Under the pieces are notes generated by a model. It ran no database searches, was not told where the DNA came from, and saw nothing but the letters and a program-made list of their open reading frames with translations. A stretch of 64,000 bases of DNA, from the NCBI RefSeq assembly GCF_035046485.1, contig NC_085137.1, positions 39,104,566 to 39,168,565 of the forward strand, in the 5' to 3' direction. Shown here piece after piece: positions 32,304 through 42,424 of the stretch; position 1 is the first letter of the stretch; each line of letters opens with the position of its first letter. A program made the position numbers and the translations under genes. This DNA comes from Aedes albopictus. Its lineage: Eukaryota; Arthropoda; Insecta; Diptera; Culicidae.

Positions 32304-32719
32304 AGTATTCCAAAACAAGCATGGATTGAATAAATTATCGTGACAAACGCTTAATAAGTTTTATTATTGTACAGAAATCCACCCCCATTACGGCAGCAAA
32401 ACAAAAAATTGTTGAAAACACCAGCAGCAATCCTTTATATATCTTTTTACTGATTAACCAGCAAATCATTATTATTTTACTGGTGGTTCAGCAAAAGCGC
32501 TGTCAAAAAGTATTTTATGAAGTTACTGACTGACCAGCAAATTAAATCTCACCTTTGCTGATTGTTCAGCAAAAGAAATGTCACTTATACAAATTCAGTT
32601 TGCTGGAAGTTCTAGCAATTTTTTCTTTGCTGGAAAAATTGCTGAACGAACAGCACAAAAAAAATCAGCAAAATTTTGCTGATTTCCAGCAATAAAAATT
32701 TGGTGTGTGTGTCGTAAAC

Positions 32720-33230
32720 TAGTACTCGATTATGGAATTAACTTCCAAGAATCGTATACTCAGACGCAGGAATGCATCAGCAATAGCCGGCCAACTGGCG
32801 CTGTTGAACGCGTTCCTTACATCCAGTGTCACTATCGCACTATCTTCCAGAAGCGGAACTGGCTGCTCGAGAGACCATTTACACCCTCAGTGTACCTCAA
32901 CATTCTATTGAGGATTATCTTTTTGAGCACCTTCCACGCTGTGTCGATCAAGCGTATTGGCCTATATGCCAACAGGCCTCCGTGTGGCCTCGCCTTTTAT
33001 AATAGAACCAGGCTTCAGCTCCTCCAAACTTTTGGGAAAATTCCCTCGTCCAGGCATTTCTGCATAGCAGACCTGAACATCTCGGGAGACCCTGCAATAA
33101 CTACTTTGAAGGCCAGGTTCAGAACTCCGTCTGGATCAGGGGCCTCACCTACGCCAAGGGACTTGAGCGTCAGTCCAGGGACTCTCCTCATTGCCAGCCC
33201 AAGTCCCCGGCTGTCCTACGAATAGAGGCC
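32720..33230 (-). pseudogene. R1-like copy A: RT fingers and motif A
   Basis: The - strand carries PDGVLNLAFKVV, PEMFRSAMQKCLDEGIFP, KPGSI and, further on, VTLDVRNAFNSASWPAIADA (motif A with its Asp). At least two stops and a lost segment between KPG and the GF-KG-ST-D box show decay. Confidence 0.82.
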
Positions 33231-33810
33231 ACGGACTAAAATCATAACGCAGAAAAAAGCCGTTCGATGATCCCCTCCAACATCTCTGGAGATTGCTTTG
33301 TAGAAGACTTTACACCTCTCCTATTGGCCATCACGACTCTGTAGGCATCACCCCACGAATTCCCTCTAGCAGGCCTTTTTGCTTGCCCTTATCTCGGACT
33401 TCAGAGCTCGGCTTTTGCAGCGGCGAACACCACCCGTCATTCATTATCATTTCGCTCTTCCTCAGATCGTGCTCGCTGAATCCGCCACCTAGCCTACGTC
33501 CGCAATCGCTTGAGTCCACCAGTAAGCCGGGAGGTCTTCCATTTCTAGGATGAACTCGCCTAGGCATGGTTCCATCGCACACACGCGAGAAAGCCGCTGC
33601 GACTAGCTTGTCACCGTCTAACTCAAGTAGGTTTCGCTCACTACGGAGCACCTCCCTATATACCCCTTCGTCGAAGTATGATGTCTTCCAACTGTAAGGG
33701 CTTGGCCTAGCGCCTCTTCCTCTAACCGCTGCCTGCTGTTGTTGTAGTTGATACTGAGCGAACCGCCAGGTGATCGCTGTGAGCGTAGCTATCGTCAACT
33801 CTCCAGTTTG
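33231..33810 (-). pseudogene. R1-like copy A: linker between endonuclease and RT
   Basis: The - strand frame 33331-33798 contains YSWKTSYFDEGVYREVLRSE and CDGTMPRRVHPRNGRPP, the conserved linker phrases of R1-type ORF2. The expected Tyr-Trp-Trp after RPP is lost. Confidence 0.8.
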
Positions 33811-34049
33811 AACAACTTATTAGAACTACAAAAAGTAACGTCAATTTTCGATTCCGCACCGTTCTGACTAAAGGTACTCTTAGTACCGACATTAGCCAGT
33901 GTCTCTAGCAGGATCTGACCCCGCTGGATCGTGAGACGGCTTCCCCATTCCACGGCTCAGGCATTGAAGTCATCCGCTTTTACCAACGGCCTTTGACCTG
34001 TCAGCATCTGTGTGAACTTCTCAATCGACCATCGCGAAGCCAGAAGAAG
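33811..34049 (-). pseudogene. R1-like copy A: endonuclease, C-terminal part
   Basis: The - strand frame includes WSIEKFTQMLTGQRPLVKAD then DFNA, corresponding to the GDFNAW endonuclease motif. The interrupted N-terminal part resumes at 35073. Confidence 0.75.
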
Positions 34050-34517
34050 GGCTTTAGGACATTTGGTCGAATGACATTTGGTCGAATGACGTTTGGTCGA
34101 ATGACATTTGGTCGAAAGTACATTTGGTCGAACGGACATTTGGTCGAATGGACATTTGGTCGAAACTCATTTTTTGGAAGAAGAAGCATATGACATTTAG
34201 TCGAATGGACAATTCGTCGAATGAACATTTGGTCGAAAGGCACTAACTGATGAAGAGTTTTGAATGGAAAATAATTTTATAGATTTCGGTATAATAATTT
34301 ATATGTTACTGAACTTATTCGGTTGAAAGTACGTTTGGTCGAATGGACGCTAAGTCGTATAGCAATTTGATCGTGTTTAATTATATCAAACATAAAAAAG
34401 CAAACATTGTAGTGCAGTGTAGGTTTCGGCTCTTCTTTCCAGTTTCACCATTTCATTGCGTTTTTGTGTATAACATACTGGCTTTTCCATCAAATATTTT
34501 TCCTTCTTTTCAACATA

Positions 34518-34640
34518 GGGGCTGTCCATAAACCACGTGGTCATTTTTTGGGAATTCTCAACCCCCCCCCCCCCCCCCCCCCGCGTGGTCATTCGTCCAT
34601 ACAAAATTTTTTATTTGTCCATACAAAATGGTCATTGGTT
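34518..34640. mobile_element. Partial MITE, GGGCTGTCCATAAACCACG family
   Basis: Left end identical in type to the complete MITE at 57460-57649, followed by a poly-C tract (34561-34582) and GTCCATACAAAA. The right terminus is missing. Confidence 0.7.
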
Positions 34641-34721
34641 GAAGTGGGATTTCAAGACGTTCGTCCTTAAACATAGGCTATTCTTTGACGCAGTGTTGCA
34701 TATGAACTGAACGCGAGCCAA

Positions 34722-34800
34722 AATGGTTATTTATGCAACAAGTTGCAAAATGATGATTTTTTTTTCAGCACGAGTCGTACATTTATTCAACGAGGCTTGC
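34722..34800. repeat. Half copy of the ATGCAACAAGTTGCAAAATG repeat
   Basis: Matches the complement of 48325-48400 (TTTATGCAACAAGTTGCAAA, TTTTTCAGCAC, GTCGTAC). Lies in the interior of the GGTCGAA element. Confidence 0.7.
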
Positions 34801-35072
34801 TTGTTCAATAACATATAAATAATTATGATACCGAAATCCATAATATTATTTTCCACTCACATCTCTTTTCATCAGTTAGTGCCTTTCGACCAAATGTCCA
34901 TTCGACGAATCGTCCTTTCGACTAAATGTCATATGCTTCTTTTTCCAAAAAAATGGCTTTCGACCAAATGTCCATTCGACCAAATGTCCGTTCGACCAAA
35001 TGTACTTTCGACCAAATGTCATTCGACCAAACGTCATTCGACTAAATGTCTTTCGACCAAATGTCATAGATT

Positions 35073-35325
35073 CAGAAGAAGACCCCGTTTACTTTTTTGA
35101 CCACGAAGTCCACATAGGTAGTAGACACCCATCGCCCACATCGCCGCTATTTTTCTGGACCCACTCGAGACCCAATTGTCGTTGCCGGCGGGTACACGGT
35201 ATGGGTCCGCTATGATGGCGATATCCGTCTCCCACTCAAAAACTGCTGAACTGCGTCACAGAGGTTCAGGTTCAGCTGCATTACCTGCACTGCGATTTGT
35301 TCACTGCGGCTTTCATGAAGGCCTG
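35073..35325 (-). pseudogene. R1-like copy A: endonuclease N-terminus
   Basis: The - strand reads MQLNLNLCDAVQQFL, the degenerate start of an R1-type endonuclease (LNLNHC-x-A), then YPPATTIGS and, near the insertion, a short stretch before the 9-bp duplication. The catalytic Glu region is lost. Confidence 0.7.
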
Positions 35326-36219
35326 TCACCTTGGACCACCCGTTGGATGCCTGTTGTTCACAGATATCCCGGTACGAATCATACAGATGGGTAGACTCGT
35401 GCAGCTTTGTGCCTTATGGCCATCGGCGCCGCATCGCCTGCACAGCTTGCTCCTGTTATTGCCTTTGGATTCCCATGACTTGTGTTCTGGTTCTAGACAC
35501 CTGAAGCAAACCTCCAAGTGCTCATGAAAGGTCAGATGGCATGCTGATCTTTCCTAATTTACCAGACTTATTTACGTACGCCACAGGACTAAGGCTACCC
35601 GTATCCCTGCCGGCCACTTCCGTGGTTTAATGGCTGCGGTGGCCACCTGCACCTCGCACTGTTGCCGCAATGCCGTGACAAGCTCTTCCGCTTCAGTGGC
35701 CACGTCTAGGTTTTCCTCCGTCAGAGTCGCCTCTGCTGTAAGAGTCCTTACCTCGACCCTTTCGCCACGGACCTCTTCCGACTGAATTGAGCTTGAGCTC
35801 TAGGATCATTTCACCCATACGAGTACATCTAATACTACACACGTCGGCTCCCAGGTCCACGAGCTTGGCACCTACTCTTCTATGCCTTCTTTGTTTGCTA
35901 TCCCTGATCTCCTCGACTTTCATCCATGGGGGGTCCTCTCCTTGGTTCACCCTACTCTGTGGTTGAAGAGGGCCTAACAACGGTCGCAGTCCCATGTTTC
36001 CTTCCATCCGGGACAGGCCAGCCTTTTCAGACCCACCCTTCCCAGCCGACTTTTGGCGTTAGTGTTTCCCTAGCCTTGCACTGTCAGACAGCTCCTCACT
36101 TGACGGCTGCCTATTCCCGCTTCAGCGAGTGCTTATCACAAGCAGTTGCATCCGCCGTGCCTTTTGGACTTACTGCGAAAGCGAAGGCCTCCGTCTGGGT
36201 CTCAGTAGGTAGCCTTCGT
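35326..36219 (-). pseudogene. R1-like copy A: ORF1 with zinc knuckles
   Basis: The - strand frame 35326-35517 reads CFRCLEPEHKSWES (knuckle, last Cys replaced), CRRCGADGHKAQSC (intact CCHC) and the start of a third knuckle. Upstream frames give KLVDLGADVCSIRCTRMGEM and ILELK, the usual phrase before the knuckles. Several frameshifts. Confidence 0.82.
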
Positions 36220-37201
36220 GGTTCCGGGTCATTTGGCCGAACGCCATTTGGTAGAATGCCGTTTGGCCGAACGCCATTTAGCTGAAAGGGTCATTTGGCC
36301 GAATGCCATTTGGCCAAATGCCGTTTGGCCGAAAAATGAATGATGAACTTAAGTGATCATGCCATTGTTCCCGCATCAGTATAACTCGAAAGAACAGCCT
36401 ATGATTCAAAGAAGGAATAATCTTTGATAAAATATTGGAAGTTTCAATGCCAACTAATCCCTCAATGTCAAAACTAGAAGAAATAGCCTATGTTGCGACA
36501 GCACACAGACAGACTACTAGAATTTTTCCGATTTCGTAACCATTTATTGCCGGATGTTGGGTATGTAGGGTTATAAAATTCCTTTGGGGGGAAAATACAA
36601 TTTATCAGGGTTGTGTCTAAAAATTTGCATGTTGTAACATATTTGTATGTCGATTTCAGTGTTAAGGATAAGTTTTAACTTTCTTTTAGGTATAGATTTA
36701 GAAATTACTTACGTTTAATGTTCCTAGTCACTTCGTTTCTGTCTGTAGTACTGACAACTGTCCGTTCGACCGTACTGTTACTGTGAAAATGTGTTGTTTT
36801 AGGTTACGTTTTCTGCATGAATTTTAGTTGTTACATTTACCTGTAGTATATGTATAGTTTTAAGCAAATTCAATGTAATTGGGTAAAACGGCACTTGCCG
36901 ATAAAGTTTAGCACTTAATCTAAGAGTCAGCGCGCGGTCTGTCTGTCAATCATCTGTCAGCCTCCCGCCATTGGGTCCGCAGATGGCAGTTCAGGAGTCA
37001 GGGCCGGAGCTACTTACTGTTCGAATGCAAGGTTGATGTAACAAGAGGTGCGTTGCATTCCGAAGGGTTGCAACAGCCTATGATTAAAAGAAGGAAATAT
37101 TTCTTATAATCATATTGGTAGTTAGAATGTCAAAAAATTTCTATGAATTCTTTCGATCATGATTCGGCCAAACGGCATTCGGCCAAATGACCGGACACCG
37201 T
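36220..37201. mobile_element. DNA element with CATTTGGCCGAA terminal repeats
   Basis: Left end GGTTCCGGGTCATTTGGCCG and right end CGGCCAAATGACCGGACACC are inverted; five or more CCATTTGGCCGAA-type units lie in the left arm (36229-36335) and two in the right arm (37161-37190). CTTCGT occurs on both flanks (36214-36219, 37202-37207), perhaps part of a 9-bp duplication. The interior is interrupted by a solo LTR. An internally deleted relative, in reverse orientation, is at 41895-42164. Confidence 0.8.
36491..37075. mobile_element. Solo LTR, 585 bp, TSD GCCTA
   Basis: Begins TGTTGCGACAGCACAC and ends GGGTTGCAACA: a TG...CA LTR with perfect 6-bp inverted ends (TGTTGC / GCAACA). A 5-bp duplication, GCCTA, flanks it (36486-36490 and 37076-37080). 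The TGTTGCGACAGC start suggests the BEL/Pao group. No internal retroviral-type genes are present; recombination between LTRs presumably removed them. Confidence 0.85.
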
Positions 37202-37345
37202 CTTCGTAACCTTTGCCATCACCGGTTCTGCTGCCACTGCAGTCTTTACGAGTGTCTCGTGATCTTGCATGGCATCGTCCATAGGCGTACGAAGTCGCAA
37301 CTGGGCCGTTTACATTCGCGACTCCATCCAAGATTTGTGCAAGCA
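37202..37345 (-). pseudogene. R1-like copy A: ORF1 N-terminal fragment
   Basis: The - strand frame MLAQILDGVANVNGPV and a neighbouring frame ETLVKTAVAAEPVMAKVTK look like Gag N-terminal coding sequence. Continuity with 36219 after removal of the insert supports this. Confidence 0.5.
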
Positions 37346-37369
37346 TTTATGCTAAGCTATGCTATGCTC

Positions 37370-38745
37370 AGAGGGCTTCATGGGGTATTCCGGGGCTTCG
37401 TAAAGGGTTTCATGGGGATTTATGGGGTTTTCATAAGCATTTCAGGGAGGTTTGTCGGGGGTTCAAGAAGGCATCATGGATATTTGATGGGGTTTCAGAA
37501 CCATTGCATGTTGTATTAAGGGTTCTAAGGGACTTCCGGCTTTCATTACCGTTCCAGGATCACTTCAGGGGCTTCCTGGAGTCTCTTGTTCTTTTCTAGG
37601 AAATTTCAGAAGTTTTAGGGGCGTTTTGGTGGTCTTAGCAGTGTTTAAGGGGGTTTGAAGGTGTTTCTGAAAGTTAGGGGTAATTCATTTAGTACATAAG
37701 GCAATTTTCTCGATTTTTTGACTCCCCCACCCCATTGTAAGAGTTTTTGTATAAAGCCCTAAGTATTGTTGTATGGCTCATAAGATTTTTCAAACATCTT
37801 TCCTACAACCCCCCCCCCCTCCCTAAACCCTTACGTAACTAATGGATAGGGGCCTCTAGGGAGTTTTCAGTAGAATTTCAGAGGGACTCAGTGAATTTAA
37901 TTGTGGTGTTTCAGAGGATCGCAGTAGGTTTAAGATGGTATGAGGGATATTTCGTGGAGTTAAAGGAACATTTCAGATGTTTCAGGGACATTAGAGGTTG
38001 TCTCAAGTACTCTCATTGGGTCTCTAGAACTTTTTATAGAATTTAAGGTATGCTTTAGGGGTTTAAAGGGGTCTTAAAGGACTTCTGAAGGCAGGGGTTT
38101 AAAAGTGTCTCAGGTATTTTCATAAGGTTCAGGAGGCATTTTAGGGATCTCAAGTGTATCAGTGGGTCTCTTGAGCCTTTCGAAGGGTTTAAGGAATGCT
38201 TCAGGAATTTGAGGGTATTCGTGGGACCTCGGTTGGCTTTAATAGGCGTTTCAGGATGCTTAGGGAGTTTTGGGGTTGTTATGGGCGTATTAGCGGGTTT
38301 CAAGGGTCTCAGGGGTGTTCTAAGGAGTTTCAGCAGTCCAGAAGGCTTCAAGGGATTTTCCAGGGGACCTAAGAGAATTTCAGGGGACTTATGAGGGATT
38401 CAAAGGCATTTCAGGCCATTTCAGAGTTCAGGAGGACTTTAGGGGGTTTCAAGGACGTTTCAGAGGCCTTAGGAGTTTCAGTTGCTTTCAAGGGGGTTTA
38501 GGATGATTCAGAGGGTTAAAGAATCGTTCTAGTGGTCTCAAAGGGTTTAATGGAGTATTTAGAAGCGTTTCAGGAGAGGTTCAGGGGGCCCACAATTTAC
38601 TTTACAGTTGCACAAACGTAAGAAGGGGGCTTTAGGTATGTTTGAAGGGGACTTAGAAAGGTTTTTTAGGGAGACTTTAGAGTGTTTCATGGGTTTTCAA
38701 GAGATCATTGATGGCTTAGAGGGGTTTTTACGTTTTATGAGTGGA
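37370..38745 (+). repeat. TTTCAGGGG-type degenerate 12-mer array
   Basis: Dense GGGGTTTCAGGG / GGGTCTCAGGGG-type units with a nominal 12-bp spacing (for example GGGTTTCAAGGG-TCTCAGGGGTGT near 38300). Interrupted by a MITE at 37676-37853. The opposite polarity of the same array type lies at 45440-47440. Confidence 0.8.
37676..37853. mobile_element. Diverged MITE of the GTCCATAAA / C-rich type
   Basis: Left ATTCATTTAGTACATAAGG and right CCTTACGTAACTAATGGAT (shown on +) are inverted with mismatches; CCCCCACCCC and poly-C tracts lie inside, as in 25879-26044 and 57460-57649. Confidence 0.6.
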
Positions 38746-38796
38746 TAACTGACACTGAGGAAGATTACAAATGGTAGTCGAAATACGCGTATCTGT

Positions 38797-38905
38797 CAAA
38801 AGGTAAGCAACATAGGGCGGAATTAAAAGGTACGAAACTGATTACACTCATTCGAAGAGGGTATTCTGCTTAGAGGGTTCGAAAAGTCGGTACAAGATAT
38901 TATTT
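38797..38905. repeat. Second copy (half) of the 9004-9155 hairpin repeat
   Basis: AGGTAAGCAACATAGGGCGG, AAAAGGTACGAAACTG and AGAGGGTTCGAAAAGTCGG match 9057-9155 with few changes. Confidence 0.8.
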
Positions 38906-38909
38906 ATTA

Positions 38910-39370
38910 TAAAATTTATTATACTATCTCTTTGTATTTCTAGCTTCCACATTTTATTCTTTTTCTACTTCGTAATTCTTCTATTGTTTTATTTTCCTAT
39001 ATTCCATTTTTCTATTATCTTATCTACCTGTCCGGATGTCTGTGTTTTTATCTTTATATATTTGTATCTTTTCATCTTTCAATATACATGTTAGCTTGTC
39101 TTCCTGTCATTTTAATTTCTTCTCTCATATTCTTTTCGCATTATCTTCTTTTTTTTTCTTTTTCTACTGCTATCCCATCTACTATCATTCTTTCTTTTCT
39201 GTTGTTTTTGTTATATCTTTTCGTTGGATATTCCAATCATCTTATTTTCCTATCTTATATCATTCTATTTTCCAATTTTTCTACTTTTATACCTTTCTAT
39301 TTTTATGTCTACCTATATTTTTTTTTTTAAATGCATGTGGTTGTTATATCTGGAATTCTTAGACTTCCCT
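38910..39370. repeat. T/C-rich simple-sequence stretch
   Basis: Long runs of TTTCTATTTTCC, TTTTCTTTTTCTAC and ATCTTTATATATTTG. Phe/Ser/Tyr-rich open frames here (about 39036-39445) are compositional. Confidence 0.65.
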
Positions 39371-39376
39371 GACATA

Positions 39377-40299
39377 CAGGGGATAGCCAAAATGTTTGGG
39401 ATAGGCATCTTTTTTTCTCTCACAAAAAAAATCAACATGCTGTAACTTTTAATAGAGTGCATCAAAAAATCTCAAATTTTGACTGTTTATTAACCTATTA
39501 TATGTGCATCATTGGTACAAATTTGGGCTCGATTGATTAATGTTTCGCAAAGTTAGAATCGTTCGGCTAAAACACTATTTTTTAGACAACTCATTTTTGA
39601 GCTGTCATATCTCGGAGACCAGTGAACCGAATTGAATGAATTTTTTAACGTTTATCGACAATATATTGATACTTAATACGACGTTATAAAATGTAATATT
39701 TTCTCAAGGCGAATTAAGTTATACCGGGTAGAAATTTTTACCCTTATAGAGGAAAATAAGCCAAATTTACAATACCACACAAAAACTACTAAATGTGTTC
39801 TTCCTTCAATCTAAATAGGCTCTAATATATCTGATTAGAGATAACTTAAGAACAGAAGTGGAAAATCTTTGGATATCAACACTAAAATTTATTGACGTTG
39901 ATGTAAAAAAATTACATTTTTTCGAGAAAAATCCAAAAATTGTCAATCCATGATAACTTTTTTCAACGTTTAAGAAGTACATATGTTTTAATAGTTTGCG
40001 AAGCATTTGCATATTGTTAGTGTACATTCAAAATTTCATTCAATTCGGTTCTCTGATTTTCGAAATATGACAGCTCAAAAATGAGTTGTCTAAAAAAAAG
40101 TGTTTTATCCGAACGGTTCTTACTTTGCGAAACATTAATCAATCGAGCCCAAATTTGTACCAATGATGCACATATAATAGATTGACAAGCAGTCCATATT
40201 TGAGATTTTTTGATGCACTCTATGAAAAGTTATAGCATGTTGAACTTTTTTGTGAGAGAAAAAAAAGTTGCCTATCCCAAACATTTTGGCCACCCCCTG
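39377..40299. mobile_element. Complete palindromic MITE, TA TSD, CAGGGG...CCCCTG termini
   Basis: A 923-bp element, nearly one long inverted repeat. It starts CAGGGGATAGCCAAAATG and ends CATTTTGGCCACCCCCTG, flanked by TA (39375-39376 and 40300-40301). GCATCATTGGTACAAATTTG and its complement mark both arms, with an unpaired AT-rich centre. CAGGGG termini plus TA fit non-autonomous Tc1/mariner-type elements. This copy shows the empty sites for the two insertions in copy 1. Confidence 0.93.
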
Positions 40300-40301
40300 T
40301 A

Positions 40302-41894
40302 CCTCCGTTCTGCGCCGTACCGACACCCACAAAACGCATATCGCATACCCCTCGGTACCGTTTGACGAGCGTGAAAAGTGCAGCGCACTACTGGAAACAG
40401 GTGTGCATCGTCATCGTTGTTCGATGGTTGTCCAACCAACCCCCTAACGCTGCTGGCAATGGTGATGCTCGCTGCACTTGTTTGAGAAGGTGTAATGAAG
40501 GTATGTCTCCTCACCGTTGGCTTGGCTTAGCTGATCGCAGCGAGGTCCAGTTTTGCTTATTAAGTGGCACCTACTTTTCAATTTCTGCTCCCTCAAGGGC
40601 CCGTCCGTTGCGGTGTTGGTTGTCGGTTCAGCTCTCGAAAAGATGCCGATCGATCTGCCGACTTTGGAGCGACAACTGAATGGCATTCGCCACCGCGCAT
40701 GCCGCCGTGACATTCGGATCGGATCTTCTGAAGCGGTGGTGTGAGTGATGATGAGCTAACAAACGGAAGAACGGACGGACAAGCAAGGGTACCCTCAATC
40801 AAAATAATACAGAAAAATAAGAGATATTTGACTTTATAGGAAAATTCATGTGAGCAAAATTGAAAAATTGCTCGTTACAACAGCCTATTTGGTGCGAAGC
40901 GATTGGCGGTCATATTTATTGCTTTATTTAACTGTAAGTACAGGTACAACGCACGAAGGAATAAAAAGCTATAGTAGGGTACACTGGGTAAAATTTTATT
41001 CGGAATAAGAACCGTTTTGACAGTTTGGAAAACTTTAAATATATCTCGAAGTTACTCGTCATAGATTACGATCAATCTATTTTATTAACATTGAAATCGA
41101 TACTTCACCACGCTTTTCTGTATACTCCGACCTCAAAACAAAAAAAAAAAGAGAAACGATCATCATCAGGGCCCAATTTGGGGGCCGCGCCGTTGCAGCA
41201 TCTCTCGAGAGGTGCAAGTAGCAAGCAGGCATAGGCGATCGATCAATGAAAGTTGAAACTAAAAGTGCATTAAGTTATTTCTTTTTTTTTTTTGCTGCAG
41301 GTGGGTATCTTTAGCTCATGGTCTCTTGCCACTTTTTTGTCTGCTACCTGTTAACTGTGCGGCGACGACCACTCGAACTGATGCAATCGAACAAGGCCGT
41401 GAAGGTCTCTTATTAAGATGGTTTACAGTGATCATTGTTTGGTTTTTGGCAGATAACATATTTTATGTGTGCGATTGGGATAGTGGTGTATTTGGTGCGA
41501 TCAATGTGGTTAAAACGATTGTTTTAATATTAAGGTCAAAAGGTGGCACTGCAATGCATTGAAATGATTGACATAAGAGATAGAAGCTTTTAAAATAATA
41601 TCGAAATTAAATATTCTCAGAATAAATGCACTACTAAGGTCTGGAAACTGTAGTTTTAATTTTTGTTGCAAGTAATTTTAATGAATTTTATTTCTTTTCA
41701 ATTTCAGGTAAGTGCTAATACTGTCGAGATGTATTTACGTAAGTAAATGTTCCTGAAAAATATCATTAAAACATATTCACTACTGTAAAATGTCCTTGAC
41801 TAACTAATTGTTTTCATATATGTTTTACTTCTACAAACGACCAGAAGTTAAATAAGTCTGGCTAGAATATTATGAAGCCTAGATTGCTTTTTGA
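40302..41894. other. Unique-looking noncoding DNA
   Basis: 40310-40800 is GC-balanced with overlapping short frames on both strands. A T-tract followed by CTGCAG at 41281-41300 resembles a splice acceptor, but no exon follows convincingly. No repeats shared with the rest of the window. Confidence 0.35.
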
Positions 41895-42164
41895 CGGTGT
41901 CCCGTTAGTAGGCTGAATGTCATCTGGCCGAAAGGGTCATTTTGCGAATGCCAGTTGCATTATGATCAAAAAAATTTACAGGCGCAACAAGCTCTGGGTA
42001 ACATTCTCCACAGAATACGTCTAATATTTTAACCAGATGCTGTTCTTCTCAAGTTAACCATAACCGAATATGAATCATGGGTTGTGCATTTGAGTTATAC
42101 TTCAGTAACAATGGCATGATCATTTAAGTTCATAACTTTCTTTTCGGCCAAATAACCTGGAACC
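41895..42164. mobile_element. Short relative of the GGCCGAA element (270 bp, reverse orientation)
   Basis: Begins CGGTGTCCCG, has ATCTGGCCGAAAGGGTCATT, and ends CGGCCAAATAACCTGGAACC. The inner sequence AATGGCATGATCATTTAAGT is the complement of 36343-36365. It is an internally deleted copy of the element at 36220-37201. Confidence 0.78.
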
Positions 42165-42424
42165 TTTTTGGCGGCCATGCTTGAAAAGGAGATACATGAA
42201 GGAATGGCTGTTATAATATCACATTTTCGTCAAAAATAAATCAAATATCAAATCTGGTCAACACATACACAGCCATCCATTAAAAAAATCCAGGAAAATT
42301 GCAAAAATGACTACTCTTACCATTTTTCTTGTCATAATCAAATTACCGTGCATCGGAGTATTGAAGTATTGAAGCGGCCAGGCTTACTATGCAGCATCAT
42401 TGAATACATTTGAAATATAACATA
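42165..42424. other. Noncoding spacer
   Basis: No feature seen; ends with the ATAACATA target duplication of the next element. Confidence 0.4.

Larger units (their letters stand above)
31717..32707. mobile_element. TIR element with CACACCAAATTTT ends and many CAGCAA motifs
   Basis: A 991-bp insert interrupts the RT between TACGACACA and GAGATG on the - strand. The ends, CACACCAAATTTT and AAAATTTGGTGTG (one indel), are inverted. Both sides carry dense TTGCTG/CAGCAA motifs (31745-31985 and 32390-32690); the middle (31990-32390) does not. The flanks allow a 2-bp TG duplication. No transposase. A small spliced-looking ORF lies in the centre. Confidence 0.8.
34050..35072. mobile_element. Foldback DNA element, termini built of CATTTGGTCGAA repeats, 9-bp TSD
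   Basis: Inverted arms of about 200 bp (34050-34245 and 34870-35072) consist of tandem ATGACATTTGGTCGA-type units of about 15 bp plus a shared AAGAAGCATATGACATTTAG and AGGCACTAACTGATGAA. A 9-bp duplication, CAGAAGAAG, sits at 34041-34049 and 35073-35081, and removing the insert rejoins the endonuclease. The interior (34250-34865) has no transposase and holds half a MITE (34518-34640). A 9-bp duplication with long arms is compatible with Mutator-like or Foldback elements. Confidence 0.88.
31161..37345 (-). mobile_element. Decayed R1-like non-LTR retrotransposon (copy A), multiply interrupted
   Basis: Reading the - strand from 37345 to 31161, pieces come in the right order: ORF1 N-part, ORF1 zinc knuckles, endonuclease start, endonuclease, linker, RT fingers/palm, RT thumb. 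Frameshifts and stops are frequent. Three DNA elements split it (36220-37201, 34050-35072, 31717-32707). The part after the RT thumb is absent, so the 3' end is lost. R1-type assignment rests on VTLDVRNAFNSASW, GLPQGSVLGP, GFADDIS and the linker motif CDGTMPRR. Confidence 0.88.

Noticed and set aside
32707..33225. 172-codon plus-strand ORF
   Set aside because: It is antisense to the R1-like RT, whose motif A is readable on the minus strand.
33331..33798. 155-codon ORF as a host gene
   Set aside because: Its motifs (CDGTMPRR, YREVLRSE) are those of R1-type ORF2 linker; it is part of the decayed retroelement.
34047..35072. CRISPR-like array (regular short repeats)
   Set aside because: Units are directly adjacent without unique spacers and form inverted arms of a transposon in a eukaryotic context.
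39036..39445. Phe/Ser/Tyr-rich ORFs resembling membrane proteins
   Set aside because: Encoded by T/C-rich simple sequence; apparent membrane segments are compositional.
41326..41562. 78-codon ORF after a T-tract and CTGCAG (splice-acceptor-like)
   Set aside because: No upstream exon, no homology seen; the hydrophobic stretch alone is not evidence.
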